Shown: in pieces, positions 1 through 9,199 of the stretch
How positions within the stretch are numbered: the stretch's first letter is position 1
Layout of the letters: every line of letters starts with the position of its first letter
NCBI RefSeq assembly: GCF_006937785.1
Contig: NZ_SJEE01000003.1
Coordinates: 207,447-271,446, forward strand
Reading direction: 5' to 3'
Length of the DNA stretch: 64,000 bases
Source of the DNA: Pseudanabaena sp. UWO311
Lineage (GTDB): Bacteria > Cyanobacteriota > Cyanobacteriia > Pseudanabaenales > Pseudanabaenaceae
Position numbers and translations under genes: made by a program
The notes under the pieces: generated by a model
Told to the model about the DNA's origin: nothing
Databases searched by the model: none
Seen by the model: the letters and a program-made list of their open reading frames with translations, nothing else

Positions 1-80
1 TCGGTTTCAACCGACTGAAGAAATTTAGCCCGCACTTGAGTGCAGGGCTTGAGTGCAGGGCTAAAAGCTTCTTAAACAAG
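1..80. repeat. Inverted repeat with short tandem duplication downstream of gcvP
   Basis: The sequence TTAGCCCGCACTTGAGTGCAGGGCTAA is a near-palindrome, and the unit GCTTGAGTGCAGG is duplicated in tandem. A related half (CAAGTGCGGGCTAAA) appears in opposite orientation near 10328, so this is a dispersed repeat. It lies immediately downstream of the gcvP stop and may act as its terminator. Confidence 0.5.
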
Positions 81-83
81 TTC

Positions 84-3071
84 CTATTCGTAAGCTTCTA
101 TCGGTAAACAAGAACAGACAAAATTGCGATCGCCAAAAGCATTGTCAATGCGTCCAACACTTGTCCAGAACTTATGATCCTTGAGCCAAGGTGCAGGGTA
201 AGCAGCTTGATTGCGTGTATAGGGATGGTTCCACAAATCTGCAAGAAGCGTCTCAGCAGTGTGAGGAGCATTTTTTAGCGGATTATCGAGTTTATCCATA
301 TCTCCAGAAGCGATCTCATTGACTTCTTCCTTGATGGAAATCATCGCATCACAGAAGCGATCAAGTTCCGCTTTCGATTCGCTTTCCGTTGGCTCGATCA
401 TCATTGTTCCTGCAACTGGCCAAGACATCGTTGGTGCGTGAAACCCGTAATCCATGAGACGCTTAGCGACATCATCGACCTCAATCCCTGCGATCGCTTT
501 GCAGTCATGTAGATCAATAATACATTCATGAGCAACCAAGCCATTTTTGCCCGTGTAGAGAATTGGATAGTGTGGTGCAAGCCGTTGAGCCATATAGTTA
601 GCATTCAAGATCGCGACTTCAGTAGCAAGTTTTAATCCCTTGGCTCCCATCAGCGCAATGTATACCCATGAAATTGTGAGAATACTAGCACTACCCCAAG
701 GAGCAGCTGAAATTGTGGTTTGCTCAGTCTCTCCATTGAAAGGATGTTTTGGTAGAAATGGAACTAGTTGGGGAGCAACACAAATTGGTCCCATTCCAGG
801 GCCACCACCACCATGAGGGATACAGAAAGTCTTGTGCAAGTTGAGATGGCAAACATCTGCACCGATATCTCCTGGGCGACAGATACCAACTTGGGCATTC
901 ATGTTTGCTCCATCCATATACACCTGTCCACCGTAATAGTGAATAAGATCGCAAATATCCTTAATTGCTTCTTCAAACACCCCATGAGTAGAAGGATAGG
1001 TGACCATCAGCGCGGCAAGTTCATGCTGATACTTTTCGGCTTTAGACTTTAAATCATCAATATCAATATTCCCTTCATTATCACAGTTCACGGTGACGAC
1101 TTTCATCCCAGCCATGACTGCACTAGCAGGATTTGTGCCATGTGCCGAAGTTGGTATTAGGCAAATATGACGATTAGTTTGACCTCGATGTTGGTGATAT
1201 TCGCGAATTGTAAGCAGCCCTGCATATTCACCTTGTGAGCCTGCGTTAGGCTGGAGCGATACCCCTGCAAAGCCCGTGATTTCTGCTAGCCAATTTTCTA
1301 ACTGTGCAAATAGAATCTGATAGCCTTGAGTTTGTTCTAAAGGAGCGAACGGATGAATATTGCCAAACTCTGCCCAAGTAACTGGCAGCATTTCTGAAGT
1401 TGCGTTCAACTTCATCGTGCAGGAACCCAGAGGAATCATGGATGTAGTCAGCGATAAATCTTTCGATTGGAGACGATAAATATAGCGCAGTAGTTCTGAT
1501 TCGGAGTGGTAGGAATTAAATACGGGATGGGTGAGATAGGGTGAATTACGAAGTAGGGAATTGGGAATTACGAATTGAGAATCAGGAATTCGTAATTCGT
1601 AATTCGTAATTTCTAATTTGTCCACAGAAAATATAGCAATTAGATCAAGTAAATCTTGCTTAGAGACAGTTTCATCTAAACTAATCGCGATCGCACCATC
1701 GGCGAAGTAACGCAAATTAATCTGTTTAGCAGAGGCTCTAGTTCTGATTGCATCACTAGAGATTCCTTTTAGCTCAACGCGAATCGTATCGAAAAAGGCT
1801 TGATGGGAAACAGTATGACCTAGTTGCTCTAGAGATTGGGCAAGAGTTGCCGCTAACAGATTGACTCGCTTAGCAATTCGCTGTAGGCTTTCTGCCCCGT
1901 GATAAACAGCGTACATACTTGCCATGATCGCTAGCAATACTTGAGCTGTACAAATGTTGCTAGTTGCCTTGTCGCGGCGGATATGCTGCTCGCGAGTTTG
2001 TAACGCCAAACGTAGAGCAGGAAGACCATGCACATCTTTGGAAACTCCTATCATGCGCCCTGGCATTTGACGTTTATAAGCTTCCTTGGTTGCCATGTAA
2101 GCGGCATGGGGTCCACCATAGCCAAAGGGAACTCCAAATCTTTGAGCACTGCCGATCGCAATATCTGCGCCAAACTCGGCAGGAGCCTTAATCAAGGTTA
2201 GGGCGAGTAAATCCGCTGCCACGATCGCTAAGCCACCATGCGTATGAACTTGAGTAATACATTCGCTGTAGTCATAGATTGCACCATCGCTAGCGGGGTA
2301 TTGCAACAAAGCCCCAAAATATTGTTTGTCAAATTCAAGCTGATCGTGTTTAGCAACTACTACTTCAATTCCTAAGGGAATCGCACGAGTTTTAACCACT
2401 GCGATCGTCTGCGGATGACAATCAACGGAAACAAAGAATTTATTACCCTTGTTTTTGGCTAATCCTGCTGCCATAGTCATGGCTTCGGCGGCAGCAGTTC
2501 CTTCATCTAACAGCGAAGCATTAGCAATTTCTAAACCTGTCAAATCAATAATCATGGTTTGGAAATTAAGCAGAGCTTCCAAACGTCCTTGGGCAATCTC
2601 GGCTTGGTAAGGGGTGTACTGTGTGTACCAACCAGGGTTTTCCAAAATATTACGCTGAATAATTGGCGGCGTAATGCAATTGTAATAACCTGTCCCAATA
2701 TAGGATCGCCATACTTTATTTTTGGAGGCGATCGCTTTCAGTTCTTGCAAAAGCTCATATTCTCCTCTTGCTTCCCCTAGATCCAATGGTTGTTTAATTC
2801 TGATCGCATCGGGCACAGTCTTAGCTATCATCTCATCGATAGAATCACAACCAATTGCCATAAGCATTTGCTGAATTTCCAAAGAGCTTGCGCCAATGTG
2901 ACGGCTAATAAAACTATCGGTTGGCGCAAAATCGGCATCGCTAAGAGTCTCGCCAATATAGTCTTGATTTGTTTTCGCTAAAGAAAGATCTGGAACCTTC
3001 AATGATGGTGTTTCGGTGGTTTCTGCAATGGTCGAGTCTTGAGTTATCACGGCTAGAGAAGGTTCCAACAT
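84..3071 (-). CDS. gcvP: Glycine dehydrogenase (decarboxylating), glycine cleavage P protein
   Basis: PLP-dependent P protein of the glycine cleavage system; it decarboxylates glycine and passes the aminomethyl group to lipoylated GcvH, the key step of photorespiratory glycine use. At 995 residues it is the fused single-chain form. The N-terminal half carries the family run SRHIGAS near residue 56; the PLP lysine is Lys747 in HLNLHKTF, followed by the glycine-rich [10 protein letters not shown]. The ATG at 3071 gives about 55 residues before the conserved start, so a shorter start is possible. Between about residues 482 and 510 the protein has an extra segment ([20 protein letters not shown]) encoded by an AATTACG-type repeat that keeps the frame; conserved sequence ([13 protein letters not shown]) resumes directly after it. 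No other gcv gene is nearby. Confidence 0.97.
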   Translation of the reverse strand: MLEPSLAVITQDSTIAETTETPSLKVPDLSLAKTNQDYIGETLSDADFAPTDSFISRHIGASSLEIQQMLMAIGCDSIDEMIAKTVPDAIRIKQPLDLGEARGEYELLQELKAIASKNKVWRSYIGTGYYNCITPPIIQRNILENPGWYTQYTPYQAEIAQGRLEALLNFQTMIIDLTGLEIANASLLDEGTAAAEAMTMAAGLAKNKGNKFFVSVDCHPQTIAVVKTRAIPLGIEVVVAKHDQLEFDKQYFGALLQYPASDGAIYDYSECITQVHTHGGLAIVAADLLALTLIKAPAEFGADIAIGSAQRFGVPFGYGGPHAAYMATKEAYKRQMPGRMIGVSKDVHGLPALRLALQTREQHIRRDKATSNICTAQVLLAIMASMYAVYHGAESLQRIAKRVNLLAATLAQSLEQLGHTVSHQAFFDTIRVELKGISSDAIRTRASAKQINLRYFADGAIAISLDETVSKQDLLDLIAIFSVDKLEITNYELRIPDSQFVIPNSLLRNSPYLTHPVFNSYHSESELLRYIYRLQSKDLSLTTSMIPLGSCTMKLNATSEMLPVTWAEFGNIHPFAPLEQTQGYQILFAQLENWLAEITGFAGVSLQPNAGSQGEYAGLLTIREYHQHRGQTNRHICLIPTSAHGTNPASAVMAGMKVVTVNCDNEGNIDIDDLKSKAEKYQHELAALMVTYPSTHGVFEEAIKDICDLIHYYGGQVYMDGANMNAQVGICRPGDIGADVCHLNLHKTFCIPHGGGGPGMGPICVAPQLVPFLPKHPFNGETEQTTISAAPWGSASILTISWVYIALMGAKGLKLATEVAILNANYMAQRLAPHYPILYTGKNGLVAHECIIDLHDCKAIAGIEVDDVAKRLMDYGFHAPTMSWPVAGTMMIEPTESESKAELDRFCDAMISIKEEVNEIASGDMDKLDNPLKNAPHTAETLLADLWNHPYTRNQAAYPAPWLKDHKFWTSVGRIDNAFGDRNFVCSCLPIEAYE
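1540..1622. repeat. AATTACG-type short palindromic repeat inside gcvP
   Basis: The stretch holds repeated units of GAATTACG / CGTAATTC arranged as a large imperfect palindrome (GGAATTACGAATT on one side, three CGTAATT units on the other). It is translated in frame as part of GcvP between the two halves of the enzyme. Confidence 0.75.
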
Positions 3072-3216
3072 AGGGGTTATTGGTTATTGTGTAGAGTTAA
3101 GCCCTATGCTATTACAAATTCATTACAGAGTGTTAAGCATAACCAAGATTAGTTATATCCATGCCCCAAAAGAGTATAGCTATAATCTAAATAATTAGGC
3201 TCACCAAGAGGCAGTT

Positions 3217-3555
3217 ATGCAAAGCAAAAAAGTACCAAGCATTGCAGGGCACACTAAGCAATTTCAACAGCTTCAGAAATTTGATGAATCTGAGCTAATC
3301 CCGATCGCAACTCAAGTATCCTTTGATGCCCTGCTGAATGTGATAAAGGCTTTGCCAATAGAGCAAAAATGGCAAATTTATCAAGTACTTGGTGTAGAGC
3401 TTTATCCTCAACCTCCTCAAGCTAAGGTAATTGAAGAGAAAGCGGACGAAGAAAGCAAAGCTAAATTGCTTACAGTGGTTGAAGAAGATACTCAAACTGA
3501 TGAAGAGGCATTGAATACATGGTTAACTGCGCGTGGCTATCAAAAAGCAGAATGA
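3217..3555 (+). CDS. Hypothetical protein, 112 aa, acidic C-terminus
   Basis: I do not recognise a family with certainty. The protein is soluble, with an amphipathic middle (LLNVIKALPIEQKWQIYQVL, about residues 40-59) followed by a proline-containing linker and a Glu/Lys/Asp-rich tail ending in LNTWLTARGYQKAE. The middle resembles the short helical segment of small cyanobacterial proteins often paired with toxins, but no partner gene follows. It is divergent from gcvP with a shared 145-base promoter region, and is followed by a 26-bp perfect hairpin. Start ATG at 3217 follows a purine-rich AAGAGGCAGTT. Confidence 0.6.
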   Translation: MQSKKVPSIAGHTKQFQQLQKFDESELIPIATQVSFDALLNVIKALPIEQKWQIYQVLGVELYPQPPQAKVIEEKADEESKAKLLTVVEEDTQTDEEALNTWLTARGYQKAE

Positions 3556-3584
3556 TAAGGCTATAGGCAATCATTTTGGAATAA

Positions 3585-3645
3585 AATAAAGAACTAATTT
3601 TTTGTGGCGCAGTGAAGCCGCGCCACAAAAAATTAGTTCTTTATT
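3585..3645. terminator. 26-bp perfect hairpin after the 112-aa gene
   Basis: Arms 3585-3610 and 3620-3645 are perfect inverted repeats with a GTGGCGC/GCGCCAC tip and A-rich/T-rich bases, loop of nine. It sits 30 bases after the upstream gene and 43 bases before the permease start. Confidence 0.7.
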
Positions 3646-3687
3646 AAATCATAAAACCTTTACTGCTCATAACTTTTGAGATTTTCT

Positions 3688-4599
3688 ATGCAGCCGAATG
3701 CCAAGCTCAATTTAAAAAAGCAAAATTTCGGCAAGAAGTTTTCTTGGACTCCATATTTATTTCTGTTGCCTGCGATCGCATTTCTTTGCTTGACTTCTTT
3801 TTTACCAGTATTCCAAGCCATATATTTAAGTTTTACCAATTATGATTTTGTTGGTAGTCCTGAATTTATTGGATGGAAGAATTATCTAAATCTCTGGAAA
3901 GATCAAACTTTTTGGAAGACATTAAGTAACACTTTAACCTATCTCATTTTTGCCGTTCCTAGTCTCGTAATTTTGCCACTTGCTTTAGCGATATTAGTGA
4001 ATCAGAAATTACGTAGTATTAAATTTTTTCGAGCTGTTTATTATTTCCCTGTCATTGTCTCGGTTGTGGTTGCAGGAATTGCTTGGAAATGGGTCTACGC
4101 AGAGAATGGGCTCTTAAATTATTTTCTATCAATTATCTCTTGGCAATCCGTCAAAATCCCTTGGTTAACTGATCCTAAAACTGCCATCTTTGCAATTATT
4201 GCAGTCGTAATTTGGCGTGGTGTTGGTTACTATATGGTGATTTATCTAGCAGGGTTACAGGCAATTCCCGCAGATTTATATGAAGCGGCGGCGATAGATG
4301 GTTCTGATGGCTGGCAGAAGCATTGGGATATCACAATTCCATTAATGCAGCCCTATATTATTCTCGTAGCCGTGATTTCTTCGATTGGGGCAATGAAGGT
4401 CTTTGAAGAGGTGTATATCATGTCTCAGGGTGGCCCCGCCAATAGTACAAAAACCGTAGTTTATTATTTGTATGATAAAGGTTTTACAAGTTTAGAAATG
4501 GGATATGCTTCTGCGATCGGAGTATTTTTGTTTTTAATTATTTTTGTTGTCTCAATTCTAACTTTCAAATTTATTAATCCTGCACAAACAATTTCTTAG
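3688..4599 (+). CDS. Sugar ABC transporter permease, MalF/LacF type
   Basis: Inner-membrane permease of a CUT1-type carbohydrate ABC importer. The sequence has six hydrophobic segments and the cytoplasmic EAA loop that contacts the ATPase (YEAAAIDGSDGWQKHWDITIPL, about residues 204-225). The open frame extends to a TTG at 3676, but the ATG at 3688 gives the usual N-terminus (MQPNAKLNLKK followed by the first membrane segment). The second permease of the pair begins at 5514; a beta-lactamase-like gene lies between them. Neither a solute-binding protein nor an ATPase gene is in this window, so the substrate cannot be assigned. Confidence 0.92.
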   Translation: MQPNAKLNLKKQNFGKKFSWTPYLFLLPAIAFLCLTSFLPVFQAIYLSFTNYDFVGSPEFIGWKNYLNLWKDQTFWKTLSNTLTYLIFAVPSLVILPLALAILVNQKLRSIKFFRAVYYFPVIVSVVVAGIAWKWVYAENGLLNYFLSIISWQSVKIPWLTDPKTAIFAIIAVVIWRGVGYYMVIYLAGLQAIPADLYEAAAIDGSDGWQKHWDITIPLMQPYIILVAVISSIGAMKVFEEVYIMSQGGPANSTKTVVYYLYDKGFTSLEMGYASAIGVFLFLIIFVVSILTFKFINPAQTIS

Positions 4600-4604
4600 C
4601 AGCT

Positions 4605-5450
4605 ATGCTTAAAAATTTTGCATTTATATTGGGGCTTTCTTTAGCAATCACCCCATCAGTTTTGGCTCAAAACCCTCAAAACACTTCGCCCACAACCAAC
4701 CTTATATTTCAATCAAAATTCTCTCGAAATCTTGATAAAAACTTCCAAGAAGCAAAATCTGAGGGTTGTTTTGTTCTGTATGATTTAAAACGCGATCGCT
4801 ATATTCACTACAACTCAAACCACTGCAAAAAACTCTTTATTCCTGCTTCGACATTTAAGATTTTTAACTCATTAGTTGCCCTCGAAACTAAAGCGATCGC
4901 CGATGAAAATACCGTAATTGCTTGGGATGGAGTAAATCGCACATTTCCAATCTGGAATCAAGATCAAAACATGCGAACTGCATTTACGCGATCGGTAGTC
5001 TGGTTTTATCAAGACTTAGCGCGGCGCATTGGCAAGGAAAGAATGACCAAGTATATTCAAGCCGCTAGTTATGGCAATCAAGATATAGAAGATAAAATTG
5101 ATACTTTTTGGTTGAATGGCAAGCTAAGAATTTCACCTGAGGAGCAGATTAAGTTTTTAGTCAAACTTTATAAAGAAGATTTGCCCTTCTCTTCTGCGGT
5201 GATCAAAACGGTTAAAGACATCATGATCATTGAGCGTCAAGATACTTACACACTCAGAGGGAAGACAGGCTGGGGTACTAATGTTGATGGATTACAAAAT
5301 ATTGGTTGGTACGTTGGCTATGTTGAAAAAGGTGACAATGTCTATTTTTATGCTTTGAATATGACAAATCAAGATCCAAAGTTTGACATGATTCCTATTC
5401 GCAAAAAGATTTTGTTTGATACTTTGAAAGATTTACAACTCTTTTATTAG
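4605..5450 (+). CDS. Class D (OXA-type) beta-lactamase family protein
   Basis: Predicted periplasmic serine hydrolase of the OXA/BlaR sensor-domain family. A signal peptide is visible (MLKNFAFILGLSLAITPSVLAQ). All family motifs are present: S82-T-F-K85 (nucleophile and carbamylatable lysine), S130-V-V, Y156-G-N158, W169 in FWLNGKLRIS, and K220-T-G222 followed by WG. The spaced WDG...WN.D motif at about 107-120 is also typical. The gene starts five bases after the upstream permease stop and is followed by a hairpin, then the second permease. Activity on beta-lactams is inferred from motifs only; a role in cell-wall or ligand sensing is also possible. Confidence 0.9.
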   Translation: MLKNFAFILGLSLAITPSVLAQNPQNTSPTTNLIFQSKFSRNLDKNFQEAKSEGCFVLYDLKRDRYIHYNSNHCKKLFIPASTFKIFNSLVALETKAIADENTVIAWDGVNRTFPIWNQDQNMRTAFTRSVVWFYQDLARRIGKERMTKYIQAASYGNQDIEDKIDTFWLNGKLRISPEEQIKFLVKLYKEDLPFSSAVIKTVKDIMIIERQDTYTLRGKTGWGTNVDGLQNIGWYVGYVEKGDNVYFYALNMTNQDPKFDMIPIRKKILFDTLKDLQLFY

Positions 5451-5482
5451 AGAAGAACTGCGCAAAGCGCATCTCTTCTCTA
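5448..5482. terminator. Hairpin at the beta-lactamase stop codon
   Basis: TAGAGAAGA/TCTTCTCTA outer arms enclose GCGC-AAA-GCGC. The TAG stop (5448-5450) is the first three bases of the left arm. Because a permease gene follows in the same direction, it may attenuate rather than stop transcription. Confidence 0.5.
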
Positions 5483-5513
5483 GAAATACTATGAAATCAC
5501 ATTGCCCTTAATC

Positions 5514-6362
5514 ATGAATAAGAAAAATCCAAAATCATCATTTAATCTCCTAAAAAATATTCCGCAATTTATACTTTTAATTGCGATCGCAACTTTAACA
5601 GTGTTTCCTTTACTCTGGCTGATCAGTACTGCTTTTAAATCGCCTAGTGAAAATATTTTTCAATCCGTACCACAGCTATTACCTGCCCAACCCACCTTTG
5701 ATAACTTCATCAAGGTCTGGAAAAATTCCCGTTTCGATCTTTATCTCTGGAATAGCTTTTTTGTCTCCAGTATCACCGTCATTTTAAACTTGCTATTTTG
5801 CTCTCTTGCTGCCTTTCCCCTCGCCAGACTAGAGTTTAAAGGACGCGATCCGATTTTTTGGGCGATTGTGGGTACAACGATGATTCCGTTTCAAATCACG
5901 ATGATTCCCTTGTATATCTTGGCAGTTCAGCTAAATCTCAAGAACACATATGCGGGCTTGATTTTCCCCTATGTAATTTCTGCTTTTGGCATATTTCTTC
6001 TTCGTCAAGCCTTTCAAAGCGTCCCGAAGGAGATGGAAGAAGCGGCGCGAATGGATGGCTGCTCTAGCTTAGGGATTTGGTGGCACATTATGTTGCCTGC
6101 GGCACGTCCTGCCCTTACAACTCTTGCCGTATTTACTTTTGTGGCAATGTGGGGCGATTTTTTATGGCCATTAGCGATCGTTGATAAGGCTGAGCTTTAT
6201 ACCCTACCGCGTGGGATTGCCAGTCTTGCTAGTGCCTTTTCTGAAGATTGGCGTTTAATTGCCGCAGGTTCAGCGATTTCAATGCTTCCAGTATTTATTG
6301 TGTTTGTATTTCTGCAACGTTACATCATTCCTACCGAAGCTAGTATTGGAGTCAAAGGATAA
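5514..6362 (+). CDS. Sugar ABC transporter permease, MalG type
   Basis: Second permease of the CUT1 sugar importer, partner of the gene at 3688. It has six membrane segments and the EAA loop (EEAARMDGCSSLGIWWHIML, about residues 172-191). The frame is open from a TTG at 5502, but the ATG at 5514 (MNKKNPKSSF) is preferred because it gives a short basic N-terminus before the first membrane segment. The last codons (VKG stop) lie inside the left arm of a 21-bp perfect terminator hairpin. The binding protein and ATPase must be encoded elsewhere. Confidence 0.92.
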   Translation: MNKKNPKSSFNLLKNIPQFILLIAIATLTVFPLLWLISTAFKSPSENIFQSVPQLLPAQPTFDNFIKVWKNSRFDLYLWNSFFVSSITVILNLLFCSLAAFPLARLEFKGRDPIFWAIVGTTMIPFQITMIPLYILAVQLNLKNTYAGLIFPYVISAFGIFLLRQAFQSVPKEMEEAARMDGCSSLGIWWHIMLPAARPALTTLAVFTFVAMWGDFLWPLAIVDKAELYTLPRGIASLASAFSEDWRLIAAGSAISMLPVFIVFVFLQRYIIPTEASIGVKG

Positions 6363-6395
6363 AGAAGACGCAAAGCGTCTTCTTTATCCTTTGAC
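6351..6395. terminator. 21-bp perfect hairpin terminator containing the permease stop
   Basis: Arms 6351-6371 and 6375-6395 pair without mismatch around an AAA loop (GACGC-AAA-GCGTC). The permease stop TAA at 6360-6362 is within the left arm. Confidence 0.75.
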
Positions 6396-6543
6396 TTGTT
6401 GCTCTTGCCATAGTTTTGAACTTAGGGTAGTTTATGATTCTTAAGACTTAGGTTTTAAATTTAATCTAGATTTAATATTTCCAGTCACTCTGCCCACTAT
6501 CCTATTCAGCAACTTCAGCAAATTTAAGGGAAGCAATTAGTCC

Positions 6544-8199
6544 ATGAAAATGAGCATCTGTAAGACATTTCAAGGCTTTATTTTTCAAAACCTTATTTAT
6601 TTGCTTCCGATCGCAATCTTTTCACCAAGCATAGCGATCGCAACGCCAGCCATCGCCCAATCACAAAATATCATCTATGTAAATCCGCTAACAGGTAGCG
6701 ATCGCGCTGATCAAGGTAGCAATACTGCACCTTTTAAGACAATCACCTATGCCATTAGCCGCGCTGAGACTGGACAGATTATTCAGCTAGCCTATGGAAC
6801 CTACAGCAGCGCTACGGGTGAGCAGTTTCCCTTAAAATTGCGATCAGATGTGACTTTACGAGGCAATGAAGCTAATAAAGGTAAAGATATCGTCATTTTG
6901 GGTGGCGGAACCTTACGGACAGGATCAGGATTTCCGCAAAATGTGGCGATCGCAGTTGGCGATCGCGCCGAACTGCGAGGCGTGACCGTGACCAATCCTA
7001 ATCCCAGAGGCTATGGACTATGGATTGAGAATGCTAGTCCTGCGATCGCTAATAATACTTTTCTGGATAATAAGCAAGATGGCGGCTTAATCACAGGCAA
7101 ATCAACAGCGATCATCTCGACAAATCAATTTTTTCGGAATGGCACAAGTGGCTTAGCGATCGAAGGTGAGGCTAGTCCAGATATTCGTGGCAATCTCTTT
7201 CAGCAAACTACTTTTGGCATGAGTATTCGCCAAGCTGCCGCACCGCAAATCACGGAAAATACTTTTACGCAAAATCAAAATGGAATCTTAATTCAAGCTA
7301 ATGCTAAACCAGTTTTGCGTGGCAATGCGATTGTCAATAATCGCAATTACGGCTTAACTATTTCTGATATGGCGAGCCCAGATTTGGGCAAACCTAATGA
7401 TGAGGGCAACAATACTTTTCAGGGAAATGGCACATTTGATTTGCAGAATGTCAGCCGTAATGCTGTTGCTGTGAATGGCAATCAATTGGACAGTAAAAGA
7501 GTGAAGGGAAATTTACAGTTGTCGGGTGTGCGTCTGCCATCCAATCTATTTGTTAATAATCCTTCAGCAAATGCGACAACTACAAATGCTGTGGCTGTAA
7601 GTAAGGCTTCGCCAAGCATTACACCAAAAAGTGATCGCTTTGCCAACATCAACCAACAACTAGAACAACAGATAGCCAGCAGTCAGCCCATGAATCTTGC
7701 GCCTAATCTTGATACTCCACCAGCATTGGTTAGAACGAACTCTTCAAGTCAAAGCAATAGTTTTATTCCAACCAATCAAGCAAATCAAGCAAATAATCCT
7801 TTCTGGTACGAGCCTGTTACTTCTGTGATCGTCAGAATTACGCCCAAGAGCTTTAGTTCCCCGATCCCCGCTAATTCTGAAATTAGTACTAGTTTGCCGC
7901 CTGTGCGATCGCGTCCACCCAGCGGAGAGCCAGTTAATCAACCGATCCAAATCGCTCCTCTTGCCAATACTAGTTTTAAGCCCCAAAATCCACCACGCTA
8001 TCGTGTGGTTGTGCCTGTGTCTTCAGCAAATGCTGTTGCTCAAATACGTCAAATAGTGCCAAACTCCTTTGCATCTCGACTTAATGGCTATTTAGTAGTC
8101 CAGATTGGAGCCTATAGCGATCGCAATATCGCTGAAGTCCAAGTTTCTCGTCTCGCACAACAAGGTTTATCCGCAAGAATTGAGTCGATTAATCCATAG
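6544..8199 (+). CDS. Secreted DUF1565 beta-helix protein with C-terminal SPOR-like module
   Basis: Exported protein of 551 residues with an N-terminal signal segment (about residues 15-38, ending AIAQS). Residues about 42-300 form a DUF1565/parallel beta-helix region: IYVNPLTGSDRADQGSNTAP at the start, then repeated N-x-F/N-x-G turns (NTFLDNKQDGG, NQFFRNGTSG, NTFTQNQNG). A Pro/Ser/Asn-rich linker follows (about 330-470). The C-terminal about 70 residues (YRVVVPVSSANAVAQIRQIV ... VVQIGAYSDRNIAEVQVSRL) look like a SPOR-type module and resemble both ends of the protein at 45158. Probably a cell-envelope protein; enzyme activity is not evident. Confidence 0.8.
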   Translation: MKMSICKTFQGFIFQNLIYLLPIAIFSPSIAIATPAIAQSQNIIYVNPLTGSDRADQGSNTAPFKTITYAISRAETGQIIQLAYGTYSSATGEQFPLKLRSDVTLRGNEANKGKDIVILGGGTLRTGSGFPQNVAIAVGDRAELRGVTVTNPNPRGYGLWIENASPAIANNTFLDNKQDGGLITGKSTAIISTNQFFRNGTSGLAIEGEASPDIRGNLFQQTTFGMSIRQAAAPQITENTFTQNQNGILIQANAKPVLRGNAIVNNRNYGLTISDMASPDLGKPNDEGNNTFQGNGTFDLQNVSRNAVAVNGNQLDSKRVKGNLQLSGVRLPSNLFVNNPSANATTTNAVAVSKASPSITPKSDRFANINQQLEQQIASSQPMNLAPNLDTPPALVRTNSSSQSNSFIPTNQANQANNPFWYEPVTSVIVRITPKSFSSPIPANSEISTSLPPVRSRPPSGEPVNQPIQIAPLANTSFKPQNPPRYRVVVPVSSANAVAQIRQIVPNSFASRLNGYLVVQIGAYSDRNIAEVQVSRLAQQGLSARIESINP

Positions 8200-8246
8200 C
8201 CAAAAAATAGAGGCGACACTTCTTCTCACCTCTATTTTTTGGTTTT
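8200..8246 (+). terminator. Rho-independent terminator of the DUF1565 gene
   Basis: CCAAAAAATAGAGG (8200-8213) pairs with CCTCTATTTTTTGG (8229-8242), followed by TTTT. It begins one base after the stop codon. Confidence 0.75.
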
Positions 8247-8289
8247 GCTATAAAATGCAGATGTCTAAATCTTTTTTGAAACTTGTCCT

Positions 8290-8661
8290 ATGACCTTAAA
8301 CAAAGTTCACCTAGTCGGACGCGCAGGACGTGATCCTGAAGTTAAATATTTTGAGTCTGGCAAAGTGGTCTGCAACTTCACGATCGCAGTTAATCGAAAT
8401 ACCAGCAATCGTGACGATCCACCCGATTGGTTTGACTTAGAAATGTGGGATAAAACCGCCGAAGTTGCGAAGAACTTTGTCAGAAAAGGAAGCTTAATTG
8501 GCATATCAGGATCGCTTAAATTTGATCGTTGGAACGATCGCACTACTGGTGATGAGCGCCAAAAACCAGTAATTCGTGTGGAGCGACTAGATCTACTTGG
8601 CTCTCGTAAAGATAATGAAGCAGCTAGCAGTAGTAGCGGCAGCTATGACGACGATTTTTAA
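8290..8661 (+). CDS. ssb: Single-stranded DNA-binding protein
   Basis: OB-fold protein that coats single-stranded DNA during replication and repair. The sequence opens with the family pattern LNKVHLVGRAGRDPEVKYF, has the conserved aromatic W-F-D segment (PPDWFDLEMWDKTAEVA) and the KGSLIGISGSLKFDRW strand. At 123 residues it is one of the short cyanobacterial forms; the tail is Ser/Gly-rich and ends in YDDDF, the acidic-plus-hydrophobic tip used to recruit partner proteins. Many cyanobacteria carry two ssb-like genes, so this may not be the only one. Confidence 0.92.
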   Translation: MTLNKVHLVGRAGRDPEVKYFESGKVVCNFTIAVNRNTSNRDDPPDWFDLEMWDKTAEVAKNFVRKGSLIGISGSLKFDRWNDRTTGDERQKPVIRVERLDLLGSRKDNEAASSSSGSYDDDF

Positions 8662-8801
8662 GTACAATAGCTTTGATAACCAAGGCTCTTGTACTTTTCT
8701 ATTCGGTTGAAATACGGTTTCCCTACTCAAAACTTAGCGATCGCATCAGTAAGAATGTATGTAGATATTCTTAGCGAATCCAAGATTCGAGGAACCTACA
8801 T

Positions 8802-9101
8802 ATGTTTAACCTAGGCGAACTCAACTCCAGCAGCAGCAATCTTTTACTTGATTATCTCAAAAATCAATCACCTGAAACCTTAGCCACGGTTGCGCAGTCC
8901 GTCACCCCTGAAGCGCAACAAATTATCAACCAAAATATTCAAAACTTGCTGGGTATATTGCCACCACAGCATTTCAACGTCAGCATCACCACTGATCGCG
9001 AAAACTTAGCTGGACTAATAGGCTCAGCGATGATGACAGGTTATTTCATTCGGCAAATGGAAACGAGAATGCAGCTAGACCATTCCTTAGAAACACTATA
9101 G
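8802..9101 (+). CDS. DUF760 family protein
   Basis: Small protein of 99 residues matching the cyanobacterial and plastid DUF760 family: an N-terminal helix (SSSNLLLDYLKNQSPETLATVAQ), then VTPEAQQIINQNIQNLLGIL and a GLIGSAMMTGYFIRQMETRM helix near the C-terminus. No catalytic residues or membrane segments are evident and its role is not established. The gene is monocistronic, convergent with crtR, and separated from it by a bidirectional hairpin. Confidence 0.8.
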   Translation: MFNLGELNSSSSNLLLDYLKNQSPETLATVAQSVTPEAQQIINQNIQNLLGILPPQHFNVSITTDRENLAGLIGSAMMTGYFIRQMETRMQLDHSLETL

Positions 9102-9156
9102 CTGTCGCCAACCAATTCTTGGACTTTGATTTGTCCTAAGACAAGTGAAAGTAGCT

Positions 9157-9199
9157 ATAAATAAAAAAGGGAGCGCTTAGCGCTCCCTTTTTTATTTAT
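9157..9199. terminator. 20-bp perfect bidirectional terminator between DUF760 gene and crtR
   Basis: Arms 9157-9176 and 9180-9199 pair perfectly around a TTA loop (GAGCGC-TTA-GCGCTC). Poly-A and poly-T at the two bases fit termination in both directions. The crtR stop codon (9192-9194) lies inside the right arm. Confidence 0.8.

Noticed and set aside
1540..1622. Frameshift or pseudogene in gcvP
   Set aside because: The repeat insert keeps the reading frame and conserved enzyme motifs follow directly.
3072..3216. Glycine riboswitch upstream of gcvP
   Set aside because: The 145-base region shows no recognisable tandem aptamer motif.
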